Origin: Verrucomicrobiia bacterium
Lineage (GTDB): Bacteria > Verrucomicrobiota > Verrucomicrobiia > Verrucomicrobiales > Akkermansiaceae
Direction of reading: 5' to 3'
Assembly: GCA_030431475.1 (NCBI GenBank)
Contig: JAUIJD010000010.1
Span: forward strand, 1-64,000
Length of the DNA stretch: 64,000 nt
Shown here: piece by piece, positions 9,333 to 17,096 of the stretch
Layout: every line of letters starts with the position of its first letter
Position numbering within the stretch: the stretch's first letter is position 1
Notes under the pieces: generated by a model
Told to the model about the DNA's origin: nothing
Database searches by the model: none
Seen by the model: the letters and a program-made list of their open reading frames with translations, nothing else
Position numbers and translations under genes: made by a program

Positions 9333-10241
9333 TCAGGGCGACGGGGCCCCTTCTTCACCGGCGGGCGGGTCGGTCGGATCGGCCGGGGCGTGGGGTGGCT
9401 CGTCCGGCGTGGCGACGGGGAGCCGGTAGGCCTTCACCACCGCCATGTGCTGCATGTTCTCCGTTCCGGAGTCGGTGGTGAGCGCGGGGGCGGGCGGTGG
9501 ATCCCACTGGCGGGTGTCGAAGACCAGCCCGTCGGGAAACGATTTCCCCCCGAACTCGAAGGTCGTGTGCAGGGCCTCGAGCGGGGCGTTGGGCATGACG
9601 CGGTCGTAGGGCTTGCTGCGGGGTTGGTTGGTGTCGTCGTCGCCGCCCGGACCGACGGGCACGCGGGCGTCGGAGAAGACCGCCTCGAGCGTGGTGATGC
9701 AAGCCTCGGTCCGGGAGCTCGTGTTGAGGTCGCCGGCGAGGACGATGTAGTCGGTGGCCGGGAAGGTCGCCTTCACCCGGTCGATGATCACGCGGGCCTC
9801 GGCGTCGCGCGACGGGCTGCCGCCGGAGCCGTGGAAGTGGACGCTGATGACGTGCAGGTCGACCTCGCCGGGGATGTCGATGCTGGCCCAGGCGAAGTCG
9901 CGGTCGGGGACCTGCGGGTCCTGCCATTCGCCGGAGGCGGTGATGGGGTAGCGGCTGATCACGCCGCAGGGGATGAGTTCGTCGCCCGGTTCGATGGAGA
10001 AGTGGAACCCGGTGCCGAAAACGCGGTCGACCCACGCGCGGATGCCGCCGGCGTCGGGGACGTTGAATTCCTGGATGCCGACGATGTCGGGGTCGAGCGC
10101 CTGGAGGATGCGCTCGCCGGGCCCCTCGTAGTGCTGCCGGTTGCCGGTGGTGGTGTTGGCGGCGGCGATCACCAGGGTCTCGCCGCCGGCGGCCGCGACC
10201 ATCGCGACCCACCCCATGATGCCTGCCGTCCGTAGTGTCAT
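9333..10241 (-). CDS. Endonuclease/exonuclease/phosphatase (EEP) family protein, exported
   Basis: A 302-residue metal-dependent phosphoesterase of the EEP (DNase I-like) superfamily. A signal peptide (MTLRTAGIMGWVAMVAAAGG) follows the ATG at 10241. In-frame codons further upstream add a proline/arginine-rich segment that looks untranslated. The family motifs are present: a metal-binding Glu in GIQEF, the catalytic region HVISVHFHGSG, AGDLNTS (GDxN) and a C-terminal histidine in ENMQHMAVVKAY. Substrate is unclear; the group includes nucleases, sphingomyelinases and inositol phosphatases. The C-terminal tail is rich in proline and acidic residues. A promoter-like pair lies immediately upstream (10250-10279). 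Confidence 0.85.
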   Translation of the reverse strand: MTLRTAGIMGWVAMVAAAGGETLVIAAANTTTGNRQHYEGPGERILQALDPDIVGIQEFNVPDAGGIRAWVDRVFGTGFHFSIEPGDELIPCGVISRYPITASGEWQDPQVPDRDFAWASIDIPGEVDLHVISVHFHGSGGSPSRDAEARVIIDRVKATFPATDYIVLAGDLNTSSRTEACITTLEAVFSDARVPVGPGGDDDTNQPRSKPYDRVMPNAPLEALHTTFEFGGKSFPDGLVFDTRQWDPPPAPALTTDSGTENMQHMAVVKAYRLPVATPDEPPHAPADPTDPPAGEEGAPSP

Positions 10242-10249
10242 GGCCGGGG

Positions 10250-10279
10250 ATTCAACCCGATGCGCGGGGCTCCCGACAA
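10250..10279 (-). promoter_or_regulatory. Putative promoter, start codon 8 nt downstream
   Basis: Read on the minus strand, TTGTCG (10279-10274) and TTGAAT (10255-10250) are separated by 18 nt, and the ATG at 10241 follows after 8 nt. The -35 hexamer is identical to those proposed for tsaC and ispG. Confidence 0.45.
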
Positions 10280-10390
10280 GCCGGGAGGCGTGGGGGAGGC
10301 CGGGTCGTTCGTTTCGGCGAACGCCGGATGGCGGGAGTCTGGCGGGTCGAGGATTCGACAAGCCGCTGCCCGTTCCTGCATCATGGGCCC

Positions 10391-11098
10391 ATGGTCACCC
10401 GCTTCAGCTGTCTCTCCGATGCGGTCATGTTCGCGACCCGTCTGCGGGAGGAAGGCGGCTACGCCGAGTTGATCCATCTCAACGCCGGGCACCTCTGGGG
10501 CCCGATGCCCGACTGGGGCATCCCGGTGGTGCATTCCGACCTCGGGGAGGAGCCGTTGCCGCCGGTGGAGGGCGCGGTGCCGGGGTGGCTCTCGTTCGCG
10601 ATCCTCGGGGTTCCGGCCGTGTGTTTCAGCCTGGTGATCGGTGCCCTGCTCGCCTTCGCGGTGGAGTGCGCCCTCCCGGTGCCGGCCTCGCCGCCGGTGG
10701 TCTTCTCGCTGGCGGCGGTGGTTTTCGTCGCGTTCATCGGCTTTCTCCCGCTCCTCCGCCGGGAAGAGGACGAGGAAGTGTCGCCACCGCTTCACTGGCT
10801 CCCCGAGTCGTTGAACCGGGCGATGGCCGTCGTCCTTGCGATCAGCGCGATCCTCGTGGGCGCGCTGGGCGGAGTCATGCTGCTCGGCCTGCTCGCGGGT
10901 CTTCTCAGCGTGCCGTTGATGGGCCTGCGGGTGTTGCTCGATCTCCTCGTGGGAAGCGTCGCGCTCGGCGGGACGGTCGCCCTCGGCCACCTGATGATCC
11001 GCGCCCATCGGGACCCCGTGTCCGACCTCCACTCCGCCGTGGTGGTGTTCTGCCACGGGTGGGCATGGCTGCTGATCTGCATGCTCGTCGTCTGGTGA
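10391..11098 (+). CDS. Hypothetical membrane protein
   Basis: A 235-residue protein I cannot assign. The first 55 residues are soluble (MVTRFSCLSDAVMFATRLRE, then LWGPMPDWGIPVVHSD) and resemble the short N-terminal signalling or binding domains found ahead of membrane segments in Verrucomicrobia. About four hydrophobic segments follow, including FAILGVPAVCFSLVIGALLAF, VVFSLAAVVFVAFIGFL and AVVLAISAILVGALGGVML, with a charged loop (RREEDEE) between the second and third. It is divergent from the EEP gene and ends 70 nt before tsaC, in whose promoter region it terminates. No enzyme motif is visible. Confidence 0.7.
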   Translation: MVTRFSCLSDAVMFATRLREEGGYAELIHLNAGHLWGPMPDWGIPVVHSDLGEEPLPPVEGAVPGWLSFAILGVPAVCFSLVIGALLAFAVECALPVPASPPVVFSLAAVVFVAFIGFLPLLRREEDEEVSPPLHWLPESLNRAMAVVLAISAILVGALGGVMLLGLLAGLLSVPLMGLRVLLDLLVGSVALGGTVALGHLMIRAHRDPVSDLHSAVVVFCHGWAWLLICMLVVW

Positions 11099-11133
11099 CA
11101 CCCGGCCGTCGGCGGTGAATCGACCACATCGCC

Positions 11134-11162
11134 TTGTCGCCTGCCTTCCGGCGGGCTATGCC
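11134..11162 (+). promoter_or_regulatory. Putative promoter of tsaC, start codon 6 nt downstream
   Basis: TTGTCG (11134-11139) and TATGCC (11157-11162) have a 17-nt spacer, and the GTG at 11169 follows after 6 nt. The placement supports the GTG at 11169 rather than the upstream GTG at 11115 as the real start. Confidence 0.5.
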
Positions 11163-11168
11163 GCGGGT

Positions 11169-12197
11169 GTGGAAACCCGCATCATCGCCGCCGAGGACGA
11201 GAACATGAAGGAGGCCGTGGCCGCTGCCTCCGAGCTGCTCGGCCGGGGCGAGGTGGTCGCGCTGCCGACCGAGACCGTCTACGGGCTCGGCGCGGACGCG
11301 ACCGATCCCGCGGCGGTGGCGAAGGTGTTCGAGATCAAGGAGCGCCCGGCTTTCGATCCGCTCATCGTCCACATCGCCTCGGTCAAGGATCTCCACCAGG
11401 TTGCCACCGTGCCGGAGGAGATCGACAAGGTGTTCCAGAAGCTGATTTCCGCGTTCTGGCCGGGACCGCTGACCATCGTGCTGCCGCGGACCGAGGCGAT
11501 CCCCGACCTGGTGACCAGCGGCCTCGACACCGTGGCGGTGCGCCAGAGCGGCCACCGCGTCTTCCGGGGCATCGGCCGGGGCTTCGGAAAGCCCATCGCC
11601 GCCCCCAGCGCGAACCGCTTCGGCCGGATCTCGCCGACTTCGGCGGCGGCGGTGATGAAGGAACTCGGCGGCCGGATCCCCCTGATCGTCGACGGCGGCG
11701 CCTGCCGCGACGGACTGGAGAGCACCATCGTCCGCCTCGAGGCCGGGGAGAAGCGACCGATCATCCACGTGCTGCGTCCGGGGCCGGTGACCAAGAAGGA
11801 GCTGCAGAATTTCGGCCGGGTGGTGGTCGCGAAGAAGCGCCTGATCGACGAGCAGCCCGAGGCGCCCGGCCAGCTGGCCAGCCACTATGCGCCTCGTACT
11901 CCGCTGCTGATGTTCGACAAGCCGGAGGATTTCCAGCCGGAGCCCTGGAAGCGCTACGGCCTGATGAGCTACAAGTGCGACCCGAAGGCCGGCTACACCG
12001 GCGCCCACGAGTGGGCGATGGTCGAGAGCCTGAGTCCGGGCAGCGGCAAGCTCGCGGAGGCGGCGGTGCGCCTGTTCCACGTGATGCGGACGCTCGACGA
12101 GGCGGGGCTGGACGCGATCGTCGCCGAGCCGGTCAGCGACACCGGGCTGGGTCAGGCGATCATGGACCGCCTGCGGCGGGCCGCGTCGAACGCCTAG
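11169..12197 (+). CDS. tsaC: L-threonylcarbamoyladenylate synthase (Sua5 type)
   Basis: The enzyme makes threonylcarbamoyl-AMP from threonine, bicarbonate and ATP, the first step of t6A formation at position 37 of ANN-decoding tRNAs. The 342-residue length and two domains match the long Sua5 form. The YrdC/TsaC domain includes ALPTETVYGLGADATD, KVFEIKERP and APSANRFG; the C-terminal Sua5 domain includes ASHYAPRTPLLMF. I chose the GTG at 11169 because the conserved strand (ETRIIAAEDE) begins directly after it and a promoter-like pair ends 6 nt before it. The GTG at 11115 would add 18 residues without family similarity and overlaps that promoter. It appears to be a single-gene unit before murJ, 55 nt downstream. 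Confidence 0.93.
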   Translation: METRIIAAEDENMKEAVAAASELLGRGEVVALPTETVYGLGADATDPAAVAKVFEIKERPAFDPLIVHIASVKDLHQVATVPEEIDKVFQKLISAFWPGPLTIVLPRTEAIPDLVTSGLDTVAVRQSGHRVFRGIGRGFGKPIAAPSANRFGRISPTSAAAVMKELGGRIPLIVDGGACRDGLESTIVRLEAGEKRPIIHVLRPGPVTKKELQNFGRVVVAKKRLIDEQPEAPGQLASHYAPRTPLLMFDKPEDFQPEPWKRYGLMSYKCDPKAGYTGAHEWAMVESLSPGSGKLAEAAVRLFHVMRTLDEAGLDAIVAEPVSDTGLGQAIMDRLRRAASNA

Positions 12198-12252
12198 GAT
12201 TTCACCGGCCCTTCATCCGCGCCCCGCCCGCTCCGCCCCACGCTTTCCACCC

Positions 12253-13791
12253 ATGCTCCGCGCCCTTTCCACCGTCGGCGGTTTCACCATGATGAGCCGC
12301 ATCCTCGGCCTCGTCCGCGAGATCTTCATGGCGGCGTTCCTCGGGACGAGCATCGTGACCGATGCCTTCTACGCCGCGCTGCGGCTGCCGAACATGTTCC
12401 GCCGGATCTTCGGCGAGGGCGCCTTCAACTCCGCCTTCGTGCCGCTGTTCGGCCGCGAACTGGCCGAGGGCAACCCCGAGGTCGCCCACCGCTTCGCCCG
12501 CAACGCGTTCTCGTGGCTGGGCGGGGTGCTGCTGGTGGCCACGCTCATCCTCATCCCGGGGATGCCGTGGTTCGCCCGGGTGCTGGTGCCGCTGGCCGAG
12601 GCGGACACCTACGTGCTGGTCGTCGCCTACGGGCGCATCATGTTCAGCTACCTGTTGTGCATGGCGCTTTCCGCTCACCTCAGCGGCGTGCTGAACACCG
12701 TGGGGGTCTTTTCCATGCCGGCCTTCGCGCCGGTGCTGCTCAACGTGCTGATGCTGGTGGTGCTGGGCGTCATCGTGCCGATGGCCCACTGGCAGGGAGA
12801 GCTCGAGTTGATCGGCACGGCGGTCTCGTGGTCGGTCTGCGCCGCCGGTTTCGCCCAGCTCCTGCTGCTGTGGGGCAGTTGCTGGAAACGCGGCATCCGG
12901 ATCTTCCCGGTGCGGCCGACGCTCACGCCGCGCATCCGCCGGCTGCTGCTGCTGATGGGCCCCGGGGTCCTGGCGGCGGGCATCCAGCAGGTGAACCTGG
13001 TCATCGGCACCGCCATCGCGTCGTCGGAGAAGTCGGCCATCGGCAGCCTCAACTACGCCGACCGCCTGTTCCAGATGCCCAACGGCATGATCGGGGCCGC
13101 CTTCGGCGTGGTGCTGCTGCCGGAGATCACCCGCCTGCTGCGCGGGGGCAACGAGCCGGCGGCCAACGACGCGGTCGGCCGCGGCGTGCTGTTCTCGATG
13201 CTGCTCACGCTGCCGGCGATGATCGCCTTCGTGGTGGCGCCCGCGGCCTTCGTCGGCCCGATCTACGAGCGCCTGCAGTTCACCGCCGACGACACGCTGC
13301 ACGTCTCGCGCACGCTGGCGGCCTTCGCCATCGGACTTCCGGCCTACGTGCTGGTGAAAGTACTGCAGGCGGGGTACTTCGCCCGCGAGAACACGAAGTC
13401 GCCGATGATCATCGCCCTGGTCACCGTGTCGGTGAACGTCGTGGCGAGCCTGTCGCTGTTTCCCGTCTTCAGCTTCGTCGGCATCGCGATCGCCACCAGC
13501 GTGGCCGGCTGGGTGAATGTCGCGTTGCTGGTCCACGGCCTGCGCGGCAGCCTCGGGCTCGGCCCGAAGCGCCGCCGGCAGCTCGGCCGCACCCTGCTCG
13601 CCTCGGCCGCCATGGGCGGGGTGGTCTACGTCGGCCACCAGGCGCTGGGGGTCTGGTTCGAGGGAGCCCAGTGGCAGAAGGTGCTGGCGATGCTGCTGCT
13701 CGTCGGTGTCGGCGCCAGCGCCTACGGCCTGCTGGCGCTGGCCCTCAAGGCGACCTCGATCGGCGAGCTCAAGGCCGGCTTCCGGAAGTGA
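12253..13791 (+). CDS. murJ: Lipid II flippase MurJ
   Basis: An integral inner-membrane protein of the MOP superfamily that moves lipid II across the membrane for peptidoglycan synthesis. The 512-residue length is normal and fourteen hydrophobic segments can be traced. The N-terminal MurJ signature is well conserved: TMMSRILGLVREIFMAAFLG, then DAFYAALRLPNMFRRIFGEGAFNSAFVP, with the arginines thought to line the central cavity. NYADRLFQMPNGMIGAAFGVVLLPEI is the second characteristic block. Sequence similarity to MurJ runs to the C-terminus. It follows tsaC by 55 nt on the same strand and is separated from the next operon by a REP-like palindrome immediately after its stop. Confidence 0.96.
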   Translation: MLRALSTVGGFTMMSRILGLVREIFMAAFLGTSIVTDAFYAALRLPNMFRRIFGEGAFNSAFVPLFGRELAEGNPEVAHRFARNAFSWLGGVLLVATLILIPGMPWFARVLVPLAEADTYVLVVAYGRIMFSYLLCMALSAHLSGVLNTVGVFSMPAFAPVLLNVLMLVVLGVIVPMAHWQGELELIGTAVSWSVCAAGFAQLLLLWGSCWKRGIRIFPVRPTLTPRIRRLLLLMGPGVLAAGIQQVNLVIGTAIASSEKSAIGSLNYADRLFQMPNGMIGAAFGVVLLPEITRLLRGGNEPAANDAVGRGVLFSMLLTLPAMIAFVVAPAAFVGPIYERLQFTADDTLHVSRTLAAFAIGLPAYVLVKVLQAGYFARENTKSPMIIALVTVSVNVVASLSLFPVFSFVGIAIATSVAGWVNVALLVHGLRGSLGLGPKRRRQLGRTLLASAAMGGVVYVGHQALGVWFEGAQWQKVLAMLLLVGVGASAYGLLALALKATSIGELKAGFRK

Positions 13792-13795
13792 GCCT

Positions 13796-13912
13796 TTGGA
13801 GTGCGGCGATTCATCGCCGCTCTGGCGCCGCATTTCAATGCAAGCCGCCGCGCCTGCCGCCGTCGATGAATCGACGCCTCTCCAGAGCGGCGATGAATCG
13901 CCGCACTCTAAA
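13796..13912. repeat. REP-like palindrome pair, copy 2 (BIME-like)
   Basis: Two inverted copies of the same repeat, 13796-13826 and 13882-13912, each built on GCGGCGATTCATCGCCGC and flanked by TTTGGAGT / ACTCTAAA, form a long palindrome. A smaller palindrome, CGTCGATGAATCGACG, lies between them. It begins within 5 nt of the murJ stop and ends just before the promoter of the next operon. The head-to-head layout is what RAYT transposases act on in other bacteria. Confidence 0.85.
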
Positions 13913-13924
13913 ACTCCCCCACAC

Positions 13925-13952
13925 TTGCGCGGGCGGGATTCGCCTCTAGTCT
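13925..13952 (+). promoter_or_regulatory. Putative promoter, start codon 8 nt downstream
   Basis: TTGCGC (13925-13930), a 16-nt spacer and TAGTCT (13947-13952) precede the ATG at 13961 by 8 nt. It would drive the pseudopilin/ABC operon and give a leaderless first gene. Confidence 0.45.
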
Positions 13953-13960
13953 GCGGGCAA

Positions 13961-14587
13961 ATGGCCAGGAAACGCGTGCTCATCCAGGCGCTCATCGCCC
14001 TCGTCCTCGTGTGGGGGGTGGTGACGGCGATCCGCGCCTTCGCCGGGTCGAAGCGGGTCACGGCCGAGAAGATCCAGGTCGAGATCGAGGCGGCGGCCTT
14101 CGAGGACTGGTCGGATGGCATTCCGGAAGGGGCGGTGATGTCCGAGCGGGAGGAGGAGATCGCGAAGATCGCCGGGATGTTCAACGAGCTGGATTTCGCC
14201 GAGCGCGATGCCGCCCGCCGCGATCGGATCGGCGAGGACTTCTTCCGTCGCCTGGCGCCCTCGGAAAAGGAGAGCTTCGTCGAGCTGACGATCGAGAAGT
14301 CGATGCAGAGCCTGATGCGGGCGCTCGACGCGATGAGCTCCGAGGAGCGCCGCAAGGTCGTCGAGCGGGGCCTGCGCGAGATCGACGAGGGAAGAACCGA
14401 GGAGGAGATGCGGCGCGCCGAGGAGATGAGCGAGGAGCTCCTCGACCGGATCACCGAGGAGGGCATGAAGGCCTACTTCGACGAGGCAGGGGCCGACACG
14501 AAGCTCGACCTGGCCCCGCTGATGGAGGCGATGGACGGCGTCGTGAAAGGCCTGCGCGGCAACGAATTCGGGCCCCCGGAACCATGA
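13961..14587 (+). CDS. Hypothetical membrane-anchored coiled-coil protein
   Basis: A 208-residue protein of unknown function. One N-terminal hydrophobic segment (LIQALIALVLVWGVVTAIRAF) should anchor it in the inner membrane with the rest in the periplasm. The remainder is highly charged and helical, with heptad-like stretches rich in Glu and Arg (SEREEEIAKIAGMF, SSEERRKVVERGLREI, EEEMRRAEEMSEELLDRI). It is the first gene of a compact unit: its stop overlaps the start of the pseudopilin gene (ATGA at 14584), followed by the ABC exporter genes. A role in assembling or energising that system is inference from position only. Confidence 0.75.
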   Translation: MARKRVLIQALIALVLVWGVVTAIRAFAGSKRVTAEKIQVEIEAAAFEDWSDGIPEGAVMSEREEEIAKIAGMFNELDFAERDAARRDRIGEDFFRRLAPSEKESFVELTIEKSMQSLMRALDAMSSEERRKVVERGLREIDEGRTEEEMRRAEEMSEELLDRITEEGMKAYFDEAGADTKLDLAPLMEAMDGVVKGLRGNEFGPPEP

Positions 14588-15105
14588 GGACGCGCCCGGG
14601 ATTCACCATGGTCGAGCTGCTGGTCACGCTGGTGATCATCGCCGCCCTCGCGGGCATCGCCTACCCCATCATCCGTTCCGGCGTCCGTTCGGCGGAGAAG
14701 GCGACCTGCCTGTCGAATCTCGGCCAGATCGGGATCGCCCTCGAGCTGTACCTGCAGGAGCACGGCCAGCGGATGCCCGAGCTGGAGGCCGGGCGTCGCT
14801 CGCGCTCGGAGGACGTGCCGGTCCTGGAAACGGCGCTGGCCGACTACGTCGAGAGCGAGGACATCTTCGAGTGCCCGGCCGACCCCGAGCAGTTCCGCAA
14901 GACCGGTTCGAGCTACCTCTGGAACACCACCCAGAACGGGCTCCACGCCACCCGGCTGTCCTTCTTCGGCACCGACGAGGCGTCGCGCATCCCGCTGGTG
15001 ATCGACAAGGAGGCCTGGCATCCCGGCGGCGAGGACGGGACCTCGAACTTCCTCTACGCCGACCAGACGGCCGAAAACCGACTGCGTTTCGCGGTCAGCC
15101 CCTGA
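14584..15105 (+). CDS. Type II/IV pseudopilin-like protein
   Basis: A 173-residue protein with a classical prepilin N-terminus: a short basic leader (MRTRPG), the cleavage/methylation motif GFTMVELLVTLVII with Glu at +5 of the processed form, and a long hydrophobic helix. The soluble part is short and has two cysteines in a CLSNLGQIGIALELYLQEHG context and another in DIFECPADPEQF. This is the usual appearance of the many Verrucomicrobia/Planctomycetes pilin-like proteins related to the DUF1559 group. It is expected to be processed by a prepilin peptidase encoded elsewhere. Start and stop couple it to the genes on both sides. Confidence 0.87.
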   Translation: MRTRPGFTMVELLVTLVIIAALAGIAYPIIRSGVRSAEKATCLSNLGQIGIALELYLQEHGQRMPELEAGRRSRSEDVPVLETALADYVESEDIFECPADPEQFRKTGSSYLWNTTQNGLHATRLSFFGTDEASRIPLVIDKEAWHPGGEDGTSNFLYADQTAENRLRFAVSP

Positions 15106-15112
15106 AGCCGCC

Positions 15113-15991
15113 ATGCTCGAACTCGACTCCCTCCGCAAGAGCTTCGGCCGCAAGCCGGCGCTGGAGGCGCTGTCGTTCCACGTCGGCGAGGGCGAGATCT
15201 ACGGTTTGCTCGGCCACAACGGCGCCGGCAAGAGCACCACGCTCGGGATCATCCTCGGGATGGTCGAGCCGGACGAGGGCGAGGCGCGCATCGACGGCAT
15301 CTCGGTGCAGCGGAAGCGCGCCGCGGCCCTGCGCCAGGTCGGGTCGATCTTCGAAAGCCCCTGCTTCTACGAATACCTCAGCGGCTGGGAGAACCTGCGC
15401 ATCCTGAGCAGCTACTCGGCGCCCTTCGACCGCGCGGCCACCGAGGAGGTCGTCGAGCGGGTCGGGCTGGGCGATCGCATCGGCTCGAAGGTGCGGACCT
15501 ACTCGCACGGCATGCGCCAGCGGCTGGCGCTGGCCCAGGCGCTGCTGCCGATGCCCCGGGTGCTGCTGCTCGACGAGCCGACCGACGGGCTCGACCCCGA
15601 GGGCATCAAGTGGTTCCGCGACTTCATCCTCAAGCTGCGCGAGGAGCGCGGGATGACGGTGCTCTTCAACTCGCACCTGCTGGCCGAGGTCGAGCAGATG
15701 TGCGACCGGGTGGCCATCCTCAAGCAGGGGCGCCAGGTCTACGAGGGCCGCGTGAGCGAGCTCGCCGATGACGACCGCATTTACGAGATCGACTGCGATC
15801 CGTGGGACAAGGCCGCGCATTTCCTCGAACTCCAGGGGTGCCGCATCCTGCAGCCGGGCCGGGTGACGATGCCGCCGGAGCTCGATCCGCCGCTGATGGT
15901 CGCGGCGCTGGTGGGCCTGGAGATCCGCGTCTCGAGCTTCGCCCCGGTGAAGCGCTCGCTGGAAGACCTCTACCTCGAGATCACCCGATGA
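15113..15991 (+). CDS. ABC transporter ATP-binding protein
   Basis: The ATPase subunit of an ABC-2 type exporter, 292 residues. Motifs in order: Walker A GHNGAGKS at residues 34-41, a Q-loop region near residue 77, the signature SHGMRQRLALAQAL near residue 130, Walker B LLLDEPTDGLDPEG near residue 155 and the switch histidine in NSHLLAEVEQMCDR. The C-terminal 60 residues form the accessory domain common in CcmA/NatA-type ATPases. The permease gene overlaps its stop by 4 nt (ATGA at 15988), so the two are translated together. The exported substrate cannot be read from the sequence. Confidence 0.93.
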   Translation: MLELDSLRKSFGRKPALEALSFHVGEGEIYGLLGHNGAGKSTTLGIILGMVEPDEGEARIDGISVQRKRAAALRQVGSIFESPCFYEYLSGWENLRILSSYSAPFDRAATEEVVERVGLGDRIGSKVRTYSHGMRQRLALAQALLPMPRVLLLDEPTDGLDPEGIKWFRDFILKLREERGMTVLFNSHLLAEVEQMCDRVAILKQGRQVYEGRVSELADDDRIYEIDCDPWDKAAHFLELQGCRILQPGRVTMPPELDPPLMVAALVGLEIRVSSFAPVKRSLEDLYLEITR

Positions 15992-16836
15992 TGTTCCTCC
16001 GACAACTGCGGGGCGAACTCCGCAAGCTCTTCGCCCGGCCCCGGACCTACATGGGCTACGGCGCCTTCGTCGCCATGGAGTTGATCATCCTGATCGTCTA
16101 CAAGACGACCAACGGCAGCTACTACATGCGCCAGCTGATCGAGCGCAACGGCTACAACTTCGACTACTTCTTCAGCTCCCTGACCCTGACCTTCATGGTC
16201 ATGATCTTCAGCATGGTGCTGCTCGGCTCGATCTTCTTCGCGCTGGTCGCCGGCGACGTGGTGGCGAAGGAGAACGAGGACGGCAACCTGCGCCTGGTGC
16301 TGGCGCGGCCGATCAGCCGCCTGCGCCTGCTGCTGCTGAAGTACGTGTCGGTGGCGATCTACACCTTCACCTTCGTCTTCTTCGTCGGGGTCACCGGCTA
16401 CGGGATGGCGACGGTGGCGGTCGGCTGGGACGGCGGTCTGTTCGTCGCCGAGCCGAAGATGAAGGTCTTCGCCGTCTATGAGACCTGGTCGACGGGCATC
16501 CAACGGCTGGGCCTCGGCGCGGCCGGCATCGCGGTGAGCATGATCACGATCTCCTCGCTGGCCTTCATGTTCTCGTGCTTCCGGATCAAGCCGGCCGCGG
16601 CGACCATCATCACGCTGGCGATCCTGTTCGTGGACATGATCCTCCAGAACTTCCCCTTCTTCCGGCCCTACGAGGACTGGTTCATCACCTGGCGGATGAG
16701 CTGCTGGGTGTATCTGATGGAGTTCGAAATCTCCTGGCCGAAGATCACCGAGGCCTACGCCTTCCTCGGCGGGCTCAACTTCACCTTCTTCGTGATCGGC
16801 TTCCTCGCCTTCCAGATGCGGGACTTCAAGACCTGA
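15988..16836 (+). CDS. ABC-2 type transporter permease
   Basis: A 282-residue membrane protein with about six hydrophobic segments, the permease partner of the ATPase encoded immediately upstream (4-nt overlap). Segments include GYGAFVAMELIILIVYKT, LTFMVMIFSMVLLGSIFFALVAG, VSVAIYTFTFVFFVGVTGYG and ATIITLAILFVDMIL. The motif VVAKENEDGNLRLVLARPISR after the second segment is typical of ABC-2 permeases of the NosY/NatB type. It is the last gene of the unit starting at 13961. The 260 bp that follow, up to bioA, hold no gene; I looked for riboswitch cores there and saw none. Confidence 0.88.
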   Translation: MMFLRQLRGELRKLFARPRTYMGYGAFVAMELIILIVYKTTNGSYYMRQLIERNGYNFDYFFSSLTLTFMVMIFSMVLLGSIFFALVAGDVVAKENEDGNLRLVLARPISRLRLLLLKYVSVAIYTFTFVFFVGVTGYGMATVAVGWDGGLFVAEPKMKVFAVYETWSTGIQRLGLGAAGIAVSMITISSLAFMFSCFRIKPAAATIITLAILFVDMILQNFPFFRPYEDWFITWRMSCWVYLMEFEISWPKITEAYAFLGGLNFTFFVIGFLAFQMRDFKT

Positions 16837-17096
16837 CGACCGGCGGTCGTCGTCGGAAGGTCCGAAAGTCCGAACGGCATGCGGGATCCGCGGGCTCGGA
16901 CCTTGAGACCTTCGACCTTTCGACATCTTGACCCGTATAAACAAGCCGACCGGCAGGCTCCCTCGGTCGCCAAACCCCGGAGCCGCCGGCCGACTGTGTC
17001 GGGGGGATTGGGCATCCCCATGTGCGTGACCCCGCCATCATGCCTGATCTCCCCCGCCCGCCCATCGCGTGATCGCGTAGGCGGGGACAGAATCCC

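Noticed and set aside
16837-17096. A riboswitch or tRNA ahead of bioA
   Set aside because: I looked for TPP, SAM and cobalamin cores and for a tRNA T-arm and found no complete element; only short GC-rich inverted repeats are visible.
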